From: Legionella anisa
GTDB taxonomy: Bacteria; Pseudomonadota; Gammaproteobacteria; Legionellales; Legionellaceae
DNA length: 64,000 bases
Direction of reading: 5' to 3'
Assembly: GCF_001467525.1 (NCBI RefSeq)
Contig: NZ_LNXS01000042.1
Coordinates: forward strand, 1-64,000
Position numbers and translations under genes: made by a program. Under the pieces are notes generated by a model, which had not been told where the DNA came from, made no database searches, and saw only the letters and a list, made by a program, of their open reading frames with translations. Below, one piece after another: positions 17,542-25,376 of this stretch. Each line of letters starts with the position of its first letter. Within the stretch, counting starts at the first letter, position 1.

Positions 17542-18734
17542 ATGCTTATCAGAATGATTTTCCTATTATTCAAAATTTGTCCTTAGATACCCAGCCTTAT
17601 ATTTTTTTGGATAATGCTGCAACTACATTAAAGCCGCAAACTGTAATTGATGCGATAACCCATTACTATACTCATTGTGGCGCTACGGTTCATAGGGGAA
17701 GTTATAAGGAAAGTGAGCGGGCTACACTGATGTATGAGCACAGTCGCTCTTTGGTCGCTCAACTGATTAATGCAAAAAAACATGAAATCATTTTTACTAA
17801 AGGAACAACGGACAGCATCCACTATATTACCGAGTTACTGGAACTTAAAAAAACAGACATCGTGATTAATTGTCGTCAAGAGCATCACGCTAACTTTATT
17901 CCCTGGAGTGAGTACGCACAGTTGATAACCATTGATTTATCAAATGATGGGGTGATTGATTTAGCTGCATTGGAAATGCAACTTAAAAAAAACAAGGTCA
18001 AATTAGTAACCATTGCCTATGCTTCTAATGTCACGGGCAATGTACAACCGGTAAAAGAAATTGTTGCACTTGCCAAGCAATATAAGGCATTGACCTGTAT
18101 TGATGGCGCGCAAGTTATTAGTCATAGACCGGTAGATGTGGTGGAGTTGGATGTTGATTTTTTTGTCTTTTCCGCTCATAAATTATTCGGTCCATCCGGT
18201 GTCGGTATCTTATACATTCACGATTCTCTATTGATTGACTTACCTCATAAGCGATTTGGGGGTGGCATGGTTAATGTTTATAACGACAGCCAAAAACTCT
18301 TTAAACGTCCCCCTTTGGGTTTTGAGCCGGGAACGCCAGCCATAGAAGCAGTGATTGGCTTTGGAAAAGCGATTGAATACGTTCAAAAAGTTGGGTTTGA
18401 GGCAATCATGCACCATCATAGTGCTTGGTCAACGTATTTTTTACGACGATTGGAATGCAGCTCGTGGACGCTCGCTTTTCCTAAAAGCAAGGACAGTTTG
18501 GCTATTTTTACCTTGCGCCCTAAAAAAGCTCATGTTGATTTGTCCTATTTAACCCGCATGCTTTCTGATACATACAATATTGCGGTCAACGATGGCCAAC
18601 AATGTTGCGGCCCACTTTATTTTGCTGCTGATCTGTCAACAGGACTGAGGGTATCAGCACATCTTTATAATCCATTATCGGATGCAGATTACTTTTTTCA
18701 ATGTCTTAATCAATTAGAGTTTTTTATAGGATAA
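17538..18734 (+). CDS. Cysteine-desulfurase-like (SufS/CsdA family) PLP enzyme
   Basis: This is a 398-residue fold-type I aminotransferase class V protein. FLDNAATTLKP is the N-terminal signature. DGAQVISHRPVDV supplies the PLP Asp, FSAHKLFGPSGVG carries the Schiff-base Lys215, and NDGQQCCGPL aligns with the active-site Cys loop of SufS (Cys356 or Cys357). The start is TTG 17538, because GGAGG lies at ideal distance and the codon overlaps the preceding stop, giving translational coupling. SufS enzymes release sulfur from cysteine. Relatives act as selenocysteine lyases, epimerases or C-S lyases. No suf or isc genes are adjacent, so a dedicated role in the local pathway is more likely than Fe-S assembly. 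Confidence 0.85.
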   Translation: MNAYQNDFPIIQNLSLDTQPYIFLDNAATTLKPQTVIDAITHYYTHCGATVHRGSYKESERATLMYEHSRSLVAQLINAKKHEIIFTKGTTDSIHYITELLELKKTDIVINCRQEHHANFIPWSEYAQLITIDLSNDGVIDLAALEMQLKKNKVKLVTIAYASNVTGNVQPVKEIVALAKQYKALTCIDGAQVISHRPVDVVELDVDFFVFSAHKLFGPSGVGILYIHDSLLIDLPHKRFGGGMVNVYNDSQKLFKRPPLGFEPGTPAIEAVIGFGKAIEYVQKVGFEAIMHHHSAWSTYFLRRLECSSWTLAFPKSKDSLAIFTLRPKKAHVDLSYLTRMLSDTYNIAVNDGQQCCGPLYFAADLSTGLRVSAHLYNPLSDADYFFQCLNQLEFFIG

Positions 18735-18915
18735 GGTTGCTATGAATACATACTAAAGTTCGTTAGCACGCATTCGAAGAATAGAAATTGATAGGGAGCT
18801 GTGGGGGTATTTCCTTAAGGAAACCGATAACTTTGACCCTATTATTTTAGAAAAACGTCCTTATAGCCGTTTTATTATTGCCCATAAATTACAGGAAATT
18901 CTTGGGCAAAGCACG

Positions 18916-19650
18916 GTGAACATGCTCGTACACACGGTACAATCGCATGAGTTTGGCGGTGTTTTTATCACATATCCCTATGAAGAATATGATTTTTCTC
19001 ATCATTTGCGACTTGCTACAGCGGTTGCCTACACCCTTGGTGTCGCCTATTTTGATGAAATGAGCCAGCATTATTATGCAGCAATCAATTTAGGTCCAAA
19101 TACACAAGGTGATTCTTTTTTGTCAGAGCCTTACCATGATCTTCGTTTACATACTGATGGGACTTTTTATAAAAAACCAGTGGAATGGGTAGTATTAATC
19201 AAAACGAAACAACACGATGTTGATGGCGGTGAATTGACATTGCATCATTTAAACGACCTTGAGGCGCTTGATACTTTTCTCAGCCATCCATTGGCGTTGG
19301 CCCCTTTTTTATTTGAGGCCTCTGCAAGTAAACAATTAAATGCAGGAGTTCAGCAGGCCATTTTTTTTGAAAAAAACGGGATGCTTGGTATACGATTTAG
19401 CGATCAATTTTGTCAACCTCAATCATTAGAGCAGGCATTATTTTTACACCATCTATCGGATTGTTTCGAACAATCGGACGCTCGACTTGTCGATTTTTTT
19501 CCTCCTGGGCAAGTTGTGATATTGAATAACAGCTGTTGGTTGCACGGCCGACTAAAGATAATTCCTAAATTAAACTTTATGCGTCAATTGTTGCGTATAC
19601 GGGGTGCATTCACGATAGAAAAGGAGATGGAATGCAACAAAATGATATAG
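18916..19650 (+). CDS. CsiD/GlaH-family Fe(II)/2-oxoglutarate oxygenase, N-terminus interrupted
   Basis: The frame from GTG 18916 gives 244 residues that match CsiD/GlaH (glutarate 2-hydroxylase) in order. These are the LATAVAYTLG helix, LRLHTDGTFY with iron ligands His79 and Asp81, a DGGELTLHHLND strand, RFSDQFCQP, and NNSCWLHGR with iron ligand His210, followed by MRQLLRIRGAF. Family members are about 320 residues. The missing N-terminus is present upstream in the same frame (ELWGYFLKETDNFDP, then RPYSRFIIAHKLQEIL) back to ATG 18742, which has AAGG upstream. However, codon 5 of that reading is TAA (18754-18756). The gene is therefore nonsense-interrupted, or starts at an unusual codon. Its 3' end overlaps the next gene by 19 bases. 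Confidence 0.8.
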   Translation: MNMLVHTVQSHEFGGVFITYPYEEYDFSHHLRLATAVAYTLGVAYFDEMSQHYYAAINLGPNTQGDSFLSEPYHDLRLHTDGTFYKKPVEWVVLIKTKQHDVDGGELTLHHLNDLEALDTFLSHPLALAPFLFEASASKQLNAGVQQAIFFEKNGMLGIRFSDQFCQPQSLEQALFLHHLSDCFEQSDARLVDFFPPGQVVILNNSCWLHGRLKIIPKLNFMRQLLRIRGAFTIEKEMECNKMI

Positions 19651-21038
19651 ATTTATTTGAACATTTACTCTATAAAGAAACCCAGTATTTAAAGGAAATT
19701 GAAAGCCAAGGTTTGCTGTGCGAAGAGCCGCAATGGCAAATTGGCTTGGAATTAGAAGGATGGTTTATTGATCGTACTTTAATGCCTCAACCCTTGGCAC
19801 CTAAAATGATAGCTGAATTAAATCAGCCTGAGTTATCTGAAGAAATTACCCAAGATGTTTTTGAAATTAACCTTAATCCGATTAACGTCCAAGCTGGTTT
19901 TCTTACTCAGTTCGATAAAAATTTAACAACTCTTTATCAACTATGTAACGATTGGGCAAGTCAAAATAATACTCAAATCATCACCATAGGCATGTTGCCT
20001 CATTTATCCCCAAACCATTTTAAGCGTCATTTATTGACGAACAATCTACGCCATCATGTACTGAATGAATTGTTATTGAAACAACGAGATTTTCAGCCTT
20101 GGTCAATCAAAATCGAGGGAGAAGAAATAATAGAGCTGACCGCTGAGGATATTTGTCTTGAGGCGGCAACCACGTCGACGCAATTTCATTTAAAAGTCCC
20201 GCAACATCAAATGGTTCGTACTTATAATCGCGCCCAATTACTAGCCGCTCCTATGGTTGCATTAGCTGCCAATGCGCCTTATTTTAATAGTAAATCGTTA
20301 TGGCAGGACACACGTATTCCATGGGTACAGCAAACTGTTTCAGAACAGCTTCCGCCAAATTGTTGGATAAATCGAGAAGACAGAGTGCTCTTTGGACATG
20401 AATACGTACGAAACTCCATTACGGAGTTATTTCAAAGTAATCTTAAGTTTTCTTCCTTAGTACCTACAGTCAATTTGGAAAAGGCAGACCTGTTCCACCA
20501 CTTAAAACAACATAATGGTACGATTTGGCGTTGGAACCGGCCTGTAGTTGGTACGTGTGATCAATCAGGAGCGTATCATATCCGGTTGGAACATCGAGTT
20601 CAAAGTGCAGGGACATCGCCAAGCGATATCGCGGCACAGTTGGGCTTTTATGTTGGTATTCTTGCTTATTGGCAATTACATGATTTTAACCCGGTAGAAA
20701 AAATAGACTTTCAACACATAAGAAATAATTTCTATCAAGCAGCTCGTTTCGGTCTACAGACGGAAATCGTATGGGAAAATACTCGATCCGTAAAAATTTT
20801 TGATCTGCTTCATTTAGAGCTGCTGCCCAAAGCAAAATTAGGTTTGTTCTCTTTGGGGTTGTCTACTGCGGAGATTGCATTTTATTTGGATGAAATCTTA
20901 AACCAACGCCTTAAACAAGGATTGTCTGGTGCGATTTGGCAACAACAAAAAGTAAAAAAATACGGCAGTGTCCAAACAATGCTTGAACAATATCATGCTC
21001 ATCAGCAGACCTTAAAACCTTTATGGTGCTGGGATTAA
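19632..21038 (+). CDS. GCS2-type glutamate-cysteine-ligase-like carboxylate-amine ligase
   Basis: This is a 468-residue protein with the GCS2/YbdK-type pattern. GLELEGWFID near residue 38 (acidic metal-binding residues) and ITQDVFEINLNP (E-x-N) are the first ATP/Mg strands. LEAATTSTQFHLKVP forms the substrate-site strand, and RLEHRVQSAGTSPSD the late conserved Arg/Glu segment. Family members make amide bonds from a carboxylate and an amine using ATP, as in glutamate-cysteine ligase or EgtA. ATG 19632 has AAGGAG at good distance, inside the end of the oxygenase gene. It closes the four-gene set. Which amino acid is ligated cannot be read from the sequence. Confidence 0.8.
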   Translation: MQQNDIDLFEHLLYKETQYLKEIESQGLLCEEPQWQIGLELEGWFIDRTLMPQPLAPKMIAELNQPELSEEITQDVFEINLNPINVQAGFLTQFDKNLTTLYQLCNDWASQNNTQIITIGMLPHLSPNHFKRHLLTNNLRHHVLNELLLKQRDFQPWSIKIEGEEIIELTAEDICLEAATTSTQFHLKVPQHQMVRTYNRAQLLAAPMVALAANAPYFNSKSLWQDTRIPWVQQTVSEQLPPNCWINREDRVLFGHEYVRNSITELFQSNLKFSSLVPTVNLEKADLFHHLKQHNGTIWRWNRPVVGTCDQSGAYHIRLEHRVQSAGTSPSDIAAQLGFYVGILAYWQLHDFNPVEKIDFQHIRNNFYQAARFGLQTEIVWENTRSVKIFDLLHLELLPKAKLGLFSLGLSTAEIAFYLDEILNQRLKQGLSGAIWQQQKVKKYGSVQTMLEQYHAHQQTLKPLWCWD

Positions 21039-21269
21039 CGCTTCGAATTTGGTGTTAAGTAAATTCACGACAATCAATGTGTGAACTGCGGATCTAGAAC
21101 GAGCGCACATGCTTCATTTTATTTTTAATTTCTCGCTACATTCCAGGTTGTACTCCTATTTTAATGGATAATTTAAATCCTTGTTGTGTTTAATAAATTC
21201 TTAATGTTTTTTTGTTAACCTATGTTTTTTTAAATAAATAGATAAAAAAATATAGAGGGCAATAGGGGT

Positions 21270-22745
21270 ATGAGTAATTTATTTTTGTTAAATACAGCGA
21301 CTTTAGAAGATAAGGATATTTTAAATATTTTGATATTAGCGGGAATTACGAAAGAGATGGATTTTGATTCAGAGATTGCAAAAGCACCTGCGGGAGTGAA
21401 ACAATTTCTTGAGCTTGCGAAAATCTATTATGAGCGTAATGAAACAAGTACTTCCATTATGAAGTTTACTGTGAAGCCAGGTTTTGAGAGATGTGTCGTT
21501 GAGGATGTACCTGCAGAAAAAAATGAAATACGGCTGGTGTGTGATGAACATGATGGAAACAAATGGTATCTTGTTACGAAACAACCCGATGGAAGTCGTT
21601 TTGAAAAAGAAATTTCAAAAATTACCGAGGACGAAGCGCGAAAGAGCTTTCTTTGCGGGGTAAAATTAGATGAGCTAAAAAGCCATTTAAATCATCAAAC
21701 AGTAGACACGCTCAATTATCAAGTGTGGCCAAAACTGAAATCCAAATGTTTCTCGCATCCAAGTCCTCTTCACGAAATGGGTGATCTACTTAGAGCAAAT
21801 CTTGATAGCCCCAAAAGTGACCTGGAAAATCAGAAAATCAAAAACATTCGCAGGTATTTAAATAAAAAAGCCAAAGAGCAAAATGTGTCACTGATTATTT
21901 ATTCGAATAAGGCAGATGAGGATTCATGTGGACGTAAAGAGAGTCAGTATGTTAAAGAAAATTTGGAAAGAGAATTAAGCCAAGAGCAACAGTTACACAT
22001 ACTCTATATTGGTGGAGGGCATGGATGGCCTAAGCATAAATGGAATGGCATGTTATCTGCTCTGAAGACACAACATGTTGAGGAACTTCATAATTGCTTC
22101 ACAAAAAGGGACGTTGTGGTCAATAGCATCATTTTTGGAAGTTGCTTTAGCGCATCTTATGCAAATGACTTTTCTAACCTGCTTCATCCCCAATGCGGTG
22201 TTATGTTATCTTCGACAATTTCTCAAGGCGGGACTAATTTTTTTGAAAATGTAGTCTCGTTTGTGTTGAGCGAAGAAGATTCCTGTGATTTTTTTAAAAC
22301 AATCCCGCGAAGCCTGCAAGTTTCCCACGCGCCAAGTCCAACAGGAATTTGTATTTCTAACAAGGAAAAGCACTTTGGGTTAGAATTAAGCGAAGAGGAG
22401 ACGGGGTTACCCATTCATTCTGTAGAGGATGAATATGAATTAAGCTTAAGCATAGTAATACGGTTGAGAAAGGCAAAACCGGAGAGTATTTTTGGTATTT
22501 CATTGGATGAGTGTCATGATGAACACCAAAAAGTCGAATTCAACAAATTGCTCAGTAAAGCGCTCGACTTCCAAGAAGGTGATGAGGATATTGAAGATCT
22601 CCCCAGTAAGAAGATGGACAAACCTTCATCTGAAAAGGGCTGGAGTCCTTTAGCTAAATTTTCTTTATTTGCCGGAGGAGTCATTTTGATCGGAGGTAGT
22701 TGTTACCTTTTGAGCCAGTATAAAGGGGGATCAAGCGTCAAATAA
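21270..22745 (+). CDS. Putative clan CD (caspase/C11-like) cysteine peptidase with C-terminal membrane anchor
   Basis: This is a 491-residue protein starting at ATG 21270 behind AGGGG. In the central domain a hydrophobic strand ends in LYIGGGHGWP (His251). A second strand ends in SIIFGSCFSASYAND (Cys292), with 41 residues between them. This His-Gly / Ser-Cys geometry is the hallmark of clan CD peptidases (caspases, clostripain, MARTX CPD). The N-terminal 170 residues are unassigned. After an acidic linker, LAKFSLFAGGVILIGGSCYLL (about 463-483) is a single membrane helix followed by a short basic tail, a tail-anchor topology. There is no signal peptide. Activity and host targeting are inferred; no family match is certain. 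Confidence 0.6.
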   Translation: MSNLFLLNTATLEDKDILNILILAGITKEMDFDSEIAKAPAGVKQFLELAKIYYERNETSTSIMKFTVKPGFERCVVEDVPAEKNEIRLVCDEHDGNKWYLVTKQPDGSRFEKEISKITEDEARKSFLCGVKLDELKSHLNHQTVDTLNYQVWPKLKSKCFSHPSPLHEMGDLLRANLDSPKSDLENQKIKNIRRYLNKKAKEQNVSLIIYSNKADEDSCGRKESQYVKENLERELSQEQQLHILYIGGGHGWPKHKWNGMLSALKTQHVEELHNCFTKRDVVVNSIIFGSCFSASYANDFSNLLHPQCGVMLSSTISQGGTNFFENVVSFVLSEEDSCDFFKTIPRSLQVSHAPSPTGICISNKEKHFGLELSEEETGLPIHSVEDEYELSLSIVIRLRKAKPESIFGISLDECHDEHQKVEFNKLLSKALDFQEGDEDIEDLPSKKMDKPSSEKGWSPLAKFSLFAGGVILIGGSCYLLSQYKGGSSVK

Positions 22746-22817
22746 GTACCCGACCGGTTATATGGTAAATTTTATGCAGGATTATTAGAGGCTGTTTACC
22801 TTTCTACTGTCTTGACC

Positions 22818-22866
22818 AAACTGTCCTGATTTTCTGTGCTCCGGTACTCGAAAATCAGGACAGTTT
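22818..22866. repeat. Perfect 17-bp hairpin inserted in a dispersed repeat
   Basis: AAACTGTCCTGATTTTC (22818-22834) is the exact reverse complement of GAAAATCAGGACAGTTT (22850-22866) around a 15-nt loop. It interrupts a copy of the 60-bp repeat seen at 27113-27172, between TCTACTGTCTTGAC and GACTCAATCTAGCGA. GAC occurs on both sides. No T-run follows. Confidence 0.7.
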
Positions 22867-23003
22867 GACTCAATCTAGCGATGAATTGTTACATGGTATT
22901 TCAAATAAATGTGATAAATAAAATCGCACAATGGAAAGTATTAGACATAATTAGATTGGTTTTGATAGAGTTATCCTATTCTTTTAAAGTGATAAGAAAT
23001 CTA

Positions 23004-23897
23004 ATGGATGATACAAAACTTTATTCTAAAAGTTGGATAACTACTTACGAACCAGATCTCTTCGCTTTGTTACATCGTTTACCACATAAATCGGCAAATT
23101 CGCGTATTCGCCCTGTTCTAAACATTGTGCGTCAAATTGCTAGTGCACAAACAGCATTATCAGATTCCGTAACATCAGAGCTGAATACAGCCCATCAAAA
23201 GTTACTTAATGATCTCTACGAACAACTTCGCACATCACTGACTGAAAATAATTATGGCTCTACTTGGTTTACCCGGATTATTGAGGGTTATTGTTCTGGT
23301 GATCATGTGTTATACAAGCGGTTGAGTCACTTTATTCAGGGAGCAATTGGTCCAGTAATCAAATTATCAGAGTGTGTTAGGGACAAAAATAAATCATTGG
23401 CAATTGAGTTTCCTGATCAGGAAATGCGCGATATATTTTTGCATCGATCCGGTTTAAATAAAGAAACCGATTCAATAATCCTTCATGAAAATAGTGTTTA
23501 TCTCCCGGCTTTTTTGTCAAAAAATCAGCAGTTAGCCGTTACTTTTTCGACGATTAAATCTAAAGATAACTTTATTTATCTGCTTAATTTAGATAAAACA
23601 AGGCTTGTTGCTTCTAATACCGACGATTGCACACTTTATATCAATGATAGACGCATACATGACACTGCTTCAAAGTTTCATATCGCAGTACTATGTCCCT
23701 ATTTCGCCGAACGTCTTAAAATACAATATGTATCTCATATGCTTGCTCAAGCATATCGAGATGGTACTGGTTTTTTTAGTCAGACTAAATTTCCCATTGA
23801 GTTGGCAGTAAAAATTGCCTCGGATGCATCCTCATCTGAGGCAATTTCTATGGATGAGAAAACGCAAATTGCATCTTACAGTTTTCATCGACCTTAA
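23004..23897 (+). CDS. Orphan protein, unknown function
   Basis: The frame is open from ATG 22881, but that codon lies in the dispersed repeat, so ATG 23004 (DDTKLYSKSWITTYEPD) is the likelier start, giving 297 residues. No strong ribosome-binding site decides it. The protein is soluble, with a helical N-terminal half (RIRPVLNIVRQIASAQTAL) and a beta-rich C-terminal part (SIILHENSVYLPAFLS, FIYLLNLDKTRLVAS). Near the end, KFPIELAVKIASDA resembles the P-x-E-L-x-x-K-I helix often seen at C-termini of Legionella orphans and loosely in F-box motifs. The resemblance is weak. It converges tightly with the NAGPA-domain gene. Confidence 0.55.
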   Translation: MDDTKLYSKSWITTYEPDLFALLHRLPHKSANSRIRPVLNIVRQIASAQTALSDSVTSELNTAHQKLLNDLYEQLRTSLTENNYGSTWFTRIIEGYCSGDHVLYKRLSHFIQGAIGPVIKLSECVRDKNKSLAIEFPDQEMRDIFLHRSGLNKETDSIILHENSVYLPAFLSKNQQLAVTFSTIKSKDNFIYLLNLDKTRLVASNTDDCTLYINDRRIHDTASKFHIAVLCPYFAERLKIQYVSHMLAQAYRDGTGFFSQTKFPIELAVKIASDASSSEAISMDEKTQIASYSFHRP

Positions 23898-23898
23898 G

Positions 23899-25005
23899 TT
23901 AGCGTTTAATATAATAAGTATAGGTTACGTCATCATCTGTTTTGGCTGATGGTTTTTCATCAAAACTCCATTTCTTACTGGGGATATCTGAGTCATCCTT
24001 GGCAAATAAGGTATGCCGACCTACATTTTTAAAGCCCAAGCAATTAGGCTTTGGTCGCTCCGTTGCAGCTCCAGCATCACAGGTTTTTGTTTGCACAGTG
24101 ACTGTTTTTTTACCAAACGCACTTAATCCGTGGTAGTAAAACTCTACAGATCCACTATTATCCAAATTGATGGCATCAGTACAGCCGAGTGCTGCAAATA
24201 AATCCGCAAACTCTTCTGCAGTAACACCACAATTCCGATCAGGATTATGAATGACCATAATAACAACTTGAGTGCCATTATTTTTGTAGCCAACACCGGT
24301 ACGTGGCAATCGATTTGCATGGTTATTATTTAAATCGGGTGTTTTTAATTTCGTTTCATCCCTTAGAATAATAAATCCAGATACGGCATTTTTATCCTCA
24401 TAAAAATTGGGATTTGTTTGTAACGTATCATCAATATCCTGATGTGAGATGATAGATGCTGTTTTATTTCCAGTATCAAAAACGATGGTATCTAACCCAA
24501 CATTATTCTGATCAAGTACCTTATGGGTGGAAACCAGTTCACCACCGCTTACTGATAATCCAGCAATATAGGTGCGTGGTTGCGTTCTAGGGTTGATTTT
24601 TTCACCTTCATTAGGAACACCAGTTGTCCATACATTAAACCAATTCGCATTGACTAATAAATCGGGTATAGCACTACCAGGGTGACCTTGTGTCCAGTTG
24701 TCACGCCATTCTTTTAATGTGAATAATGGCGCATCGAATTGCCCACCAGTATAACTATTACCATAGCGGTCGGGAAATTTAGGACCATTGGGAACAAATG
24801 TTTCATATAGGGATAATGGAATCACAGCATAATAACCTTGAACTTTCTCACGATTCGGGTTTTGACTCAAAATTTCATCAAAATTTGGCAGAGAGCGGAT
24901 GTCTTGTACTTCTGTGGCAGGTATAATCCCAGCAATTTTTTCATTTACTTTATCAGTTTTTGTTTTTAGCTTACTAAACACAGGTTTATCCTCTTTATAA
25001 TTCAT
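23899..25005 (-). CDS. NAGPA/DUF2233 phosphodiester-glycosidase-domain protein
   Basis: This is a 368-residue protein. The C-terminal half reads RLPRTGVGYKNNGTQVVIMVIH, then GVTAEEFADLFAALG and CTDAINLDNSGSVEFYYHG. This is the order of the NAGPA (PF09992) core: a T-x-x-G strand, a metabolite-facing strand, a helix, then N-L-D-G-G-G-S. Here the last motif is N-L-D-N-S-G-S, a change in the usually Gly-rich loop. NAGPA-domain enzymes cleave sugar-phosphodiester bonds, including uncovering of mannose 6-phosphate in eukaryotes and exopolysaccharide roles in bacteria. No signal peptide is visible, unlike most bacterial members, so cytoplasmic location or secretion by another system is likely. Confidence 0.75.
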   Translation of the reverse strand: MNYKEDKPVFSKLKTKTDKVNEKIAGIIPATEVQDIRSLPNFDEILSQNPNREKVQGYYAVIPLSLYETFVPNGPKFPDRYGNSYTGGQFDAPLFTLKEWRDNWTQGHPGSAIPDLLVNANWFNVWTTGVPNEGEKINPRTQPRTYIAGLSVSGGELVSTHKVLDQNNVGLDTIVFDTGNKTASIISHQDIDDTLQTNPNFYEDKNAVSGFIILRDETKLKTPDLNNNHANRLPRTGVGYKNNGTQVVIMVIHNPDRNCGVTAEEFADLFAALGCTDAINLDNSGSVEFYYHGLSAFGKKTVTVQTKTCDAGAATERPKPNCLGFKNVGRHTLFAKDDSDIPSKKWSFDEKPSAKTDDDVTYTYYIKR

Positions 25006-25376
25006 TTTGTCTTTTTTTTGACAATAATATTCTCAATACATTAAGGAAATATTAAAAAAGATCAAATTGTTTATTTTTTGTTGTTTGTATGCATTGTAGC
25101 CTGGGTGCAGCGCAGCGAAACCCGGGTTCTGCTACGCTGCACCCAGGCTACAAATCTTTCTAGTAAGATGTGCCCAAACCAATTGTTCCCTTAGGGGTGA
25201 GCACTTACACTATTGCCGAACAATTCGGTGATCTCTTTATCTCAGTCACCACAATTAAAAATGGTATTCCGTGCACCCTCTACATTAGGTATATAATGGG
25301 CATGTTCTAACCTGGAGTGATGTAATTATCGATAAAATATGGTGTAATAAAAATTGCCACACACTTTGAGTTATAC
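25006..25376. other. Intergenic region between divergent genes
   Basis: The 371 bases separate the divergent NAGPA-domain and amidase genes. Apart from the palindromic repeat at 25094-25153 I see no gene. Promoters for both flanking genes must lie here, but no clear -35/-10 pair can be singled out. Confidence 0.4.
25094..25153. repeat. REP-like palindrome, perfect 19-bp arms
   Basis: TTGTAGCCTGGGTGCAGCG (25094-25112) pairs perfectly with CGCTGCACCCAGGCTACAA (25135-25153). The loop contains AACCCGGGTT, itself palindromic. Sequences of the GTAGCCTGGGTGCAGCG type are common intergenic repeats in gammaproteobacteria. It is GC-rich against an AT-rich surround. Confidence 0.75.

Noticed and set aside
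17538-18734. Fe-S cluster assembly SufS
   Set aside because: No sufBCD, sufE or isc genes are present in the window, and the gene is coupled to unrelated enzymes.
22881-23003. Upstream extension of the orphan gene at 23004
   Set aside because: The first codons lie in a dispersed repeat and the stretch has no ribosome-binding site, so it is probably untranslated.
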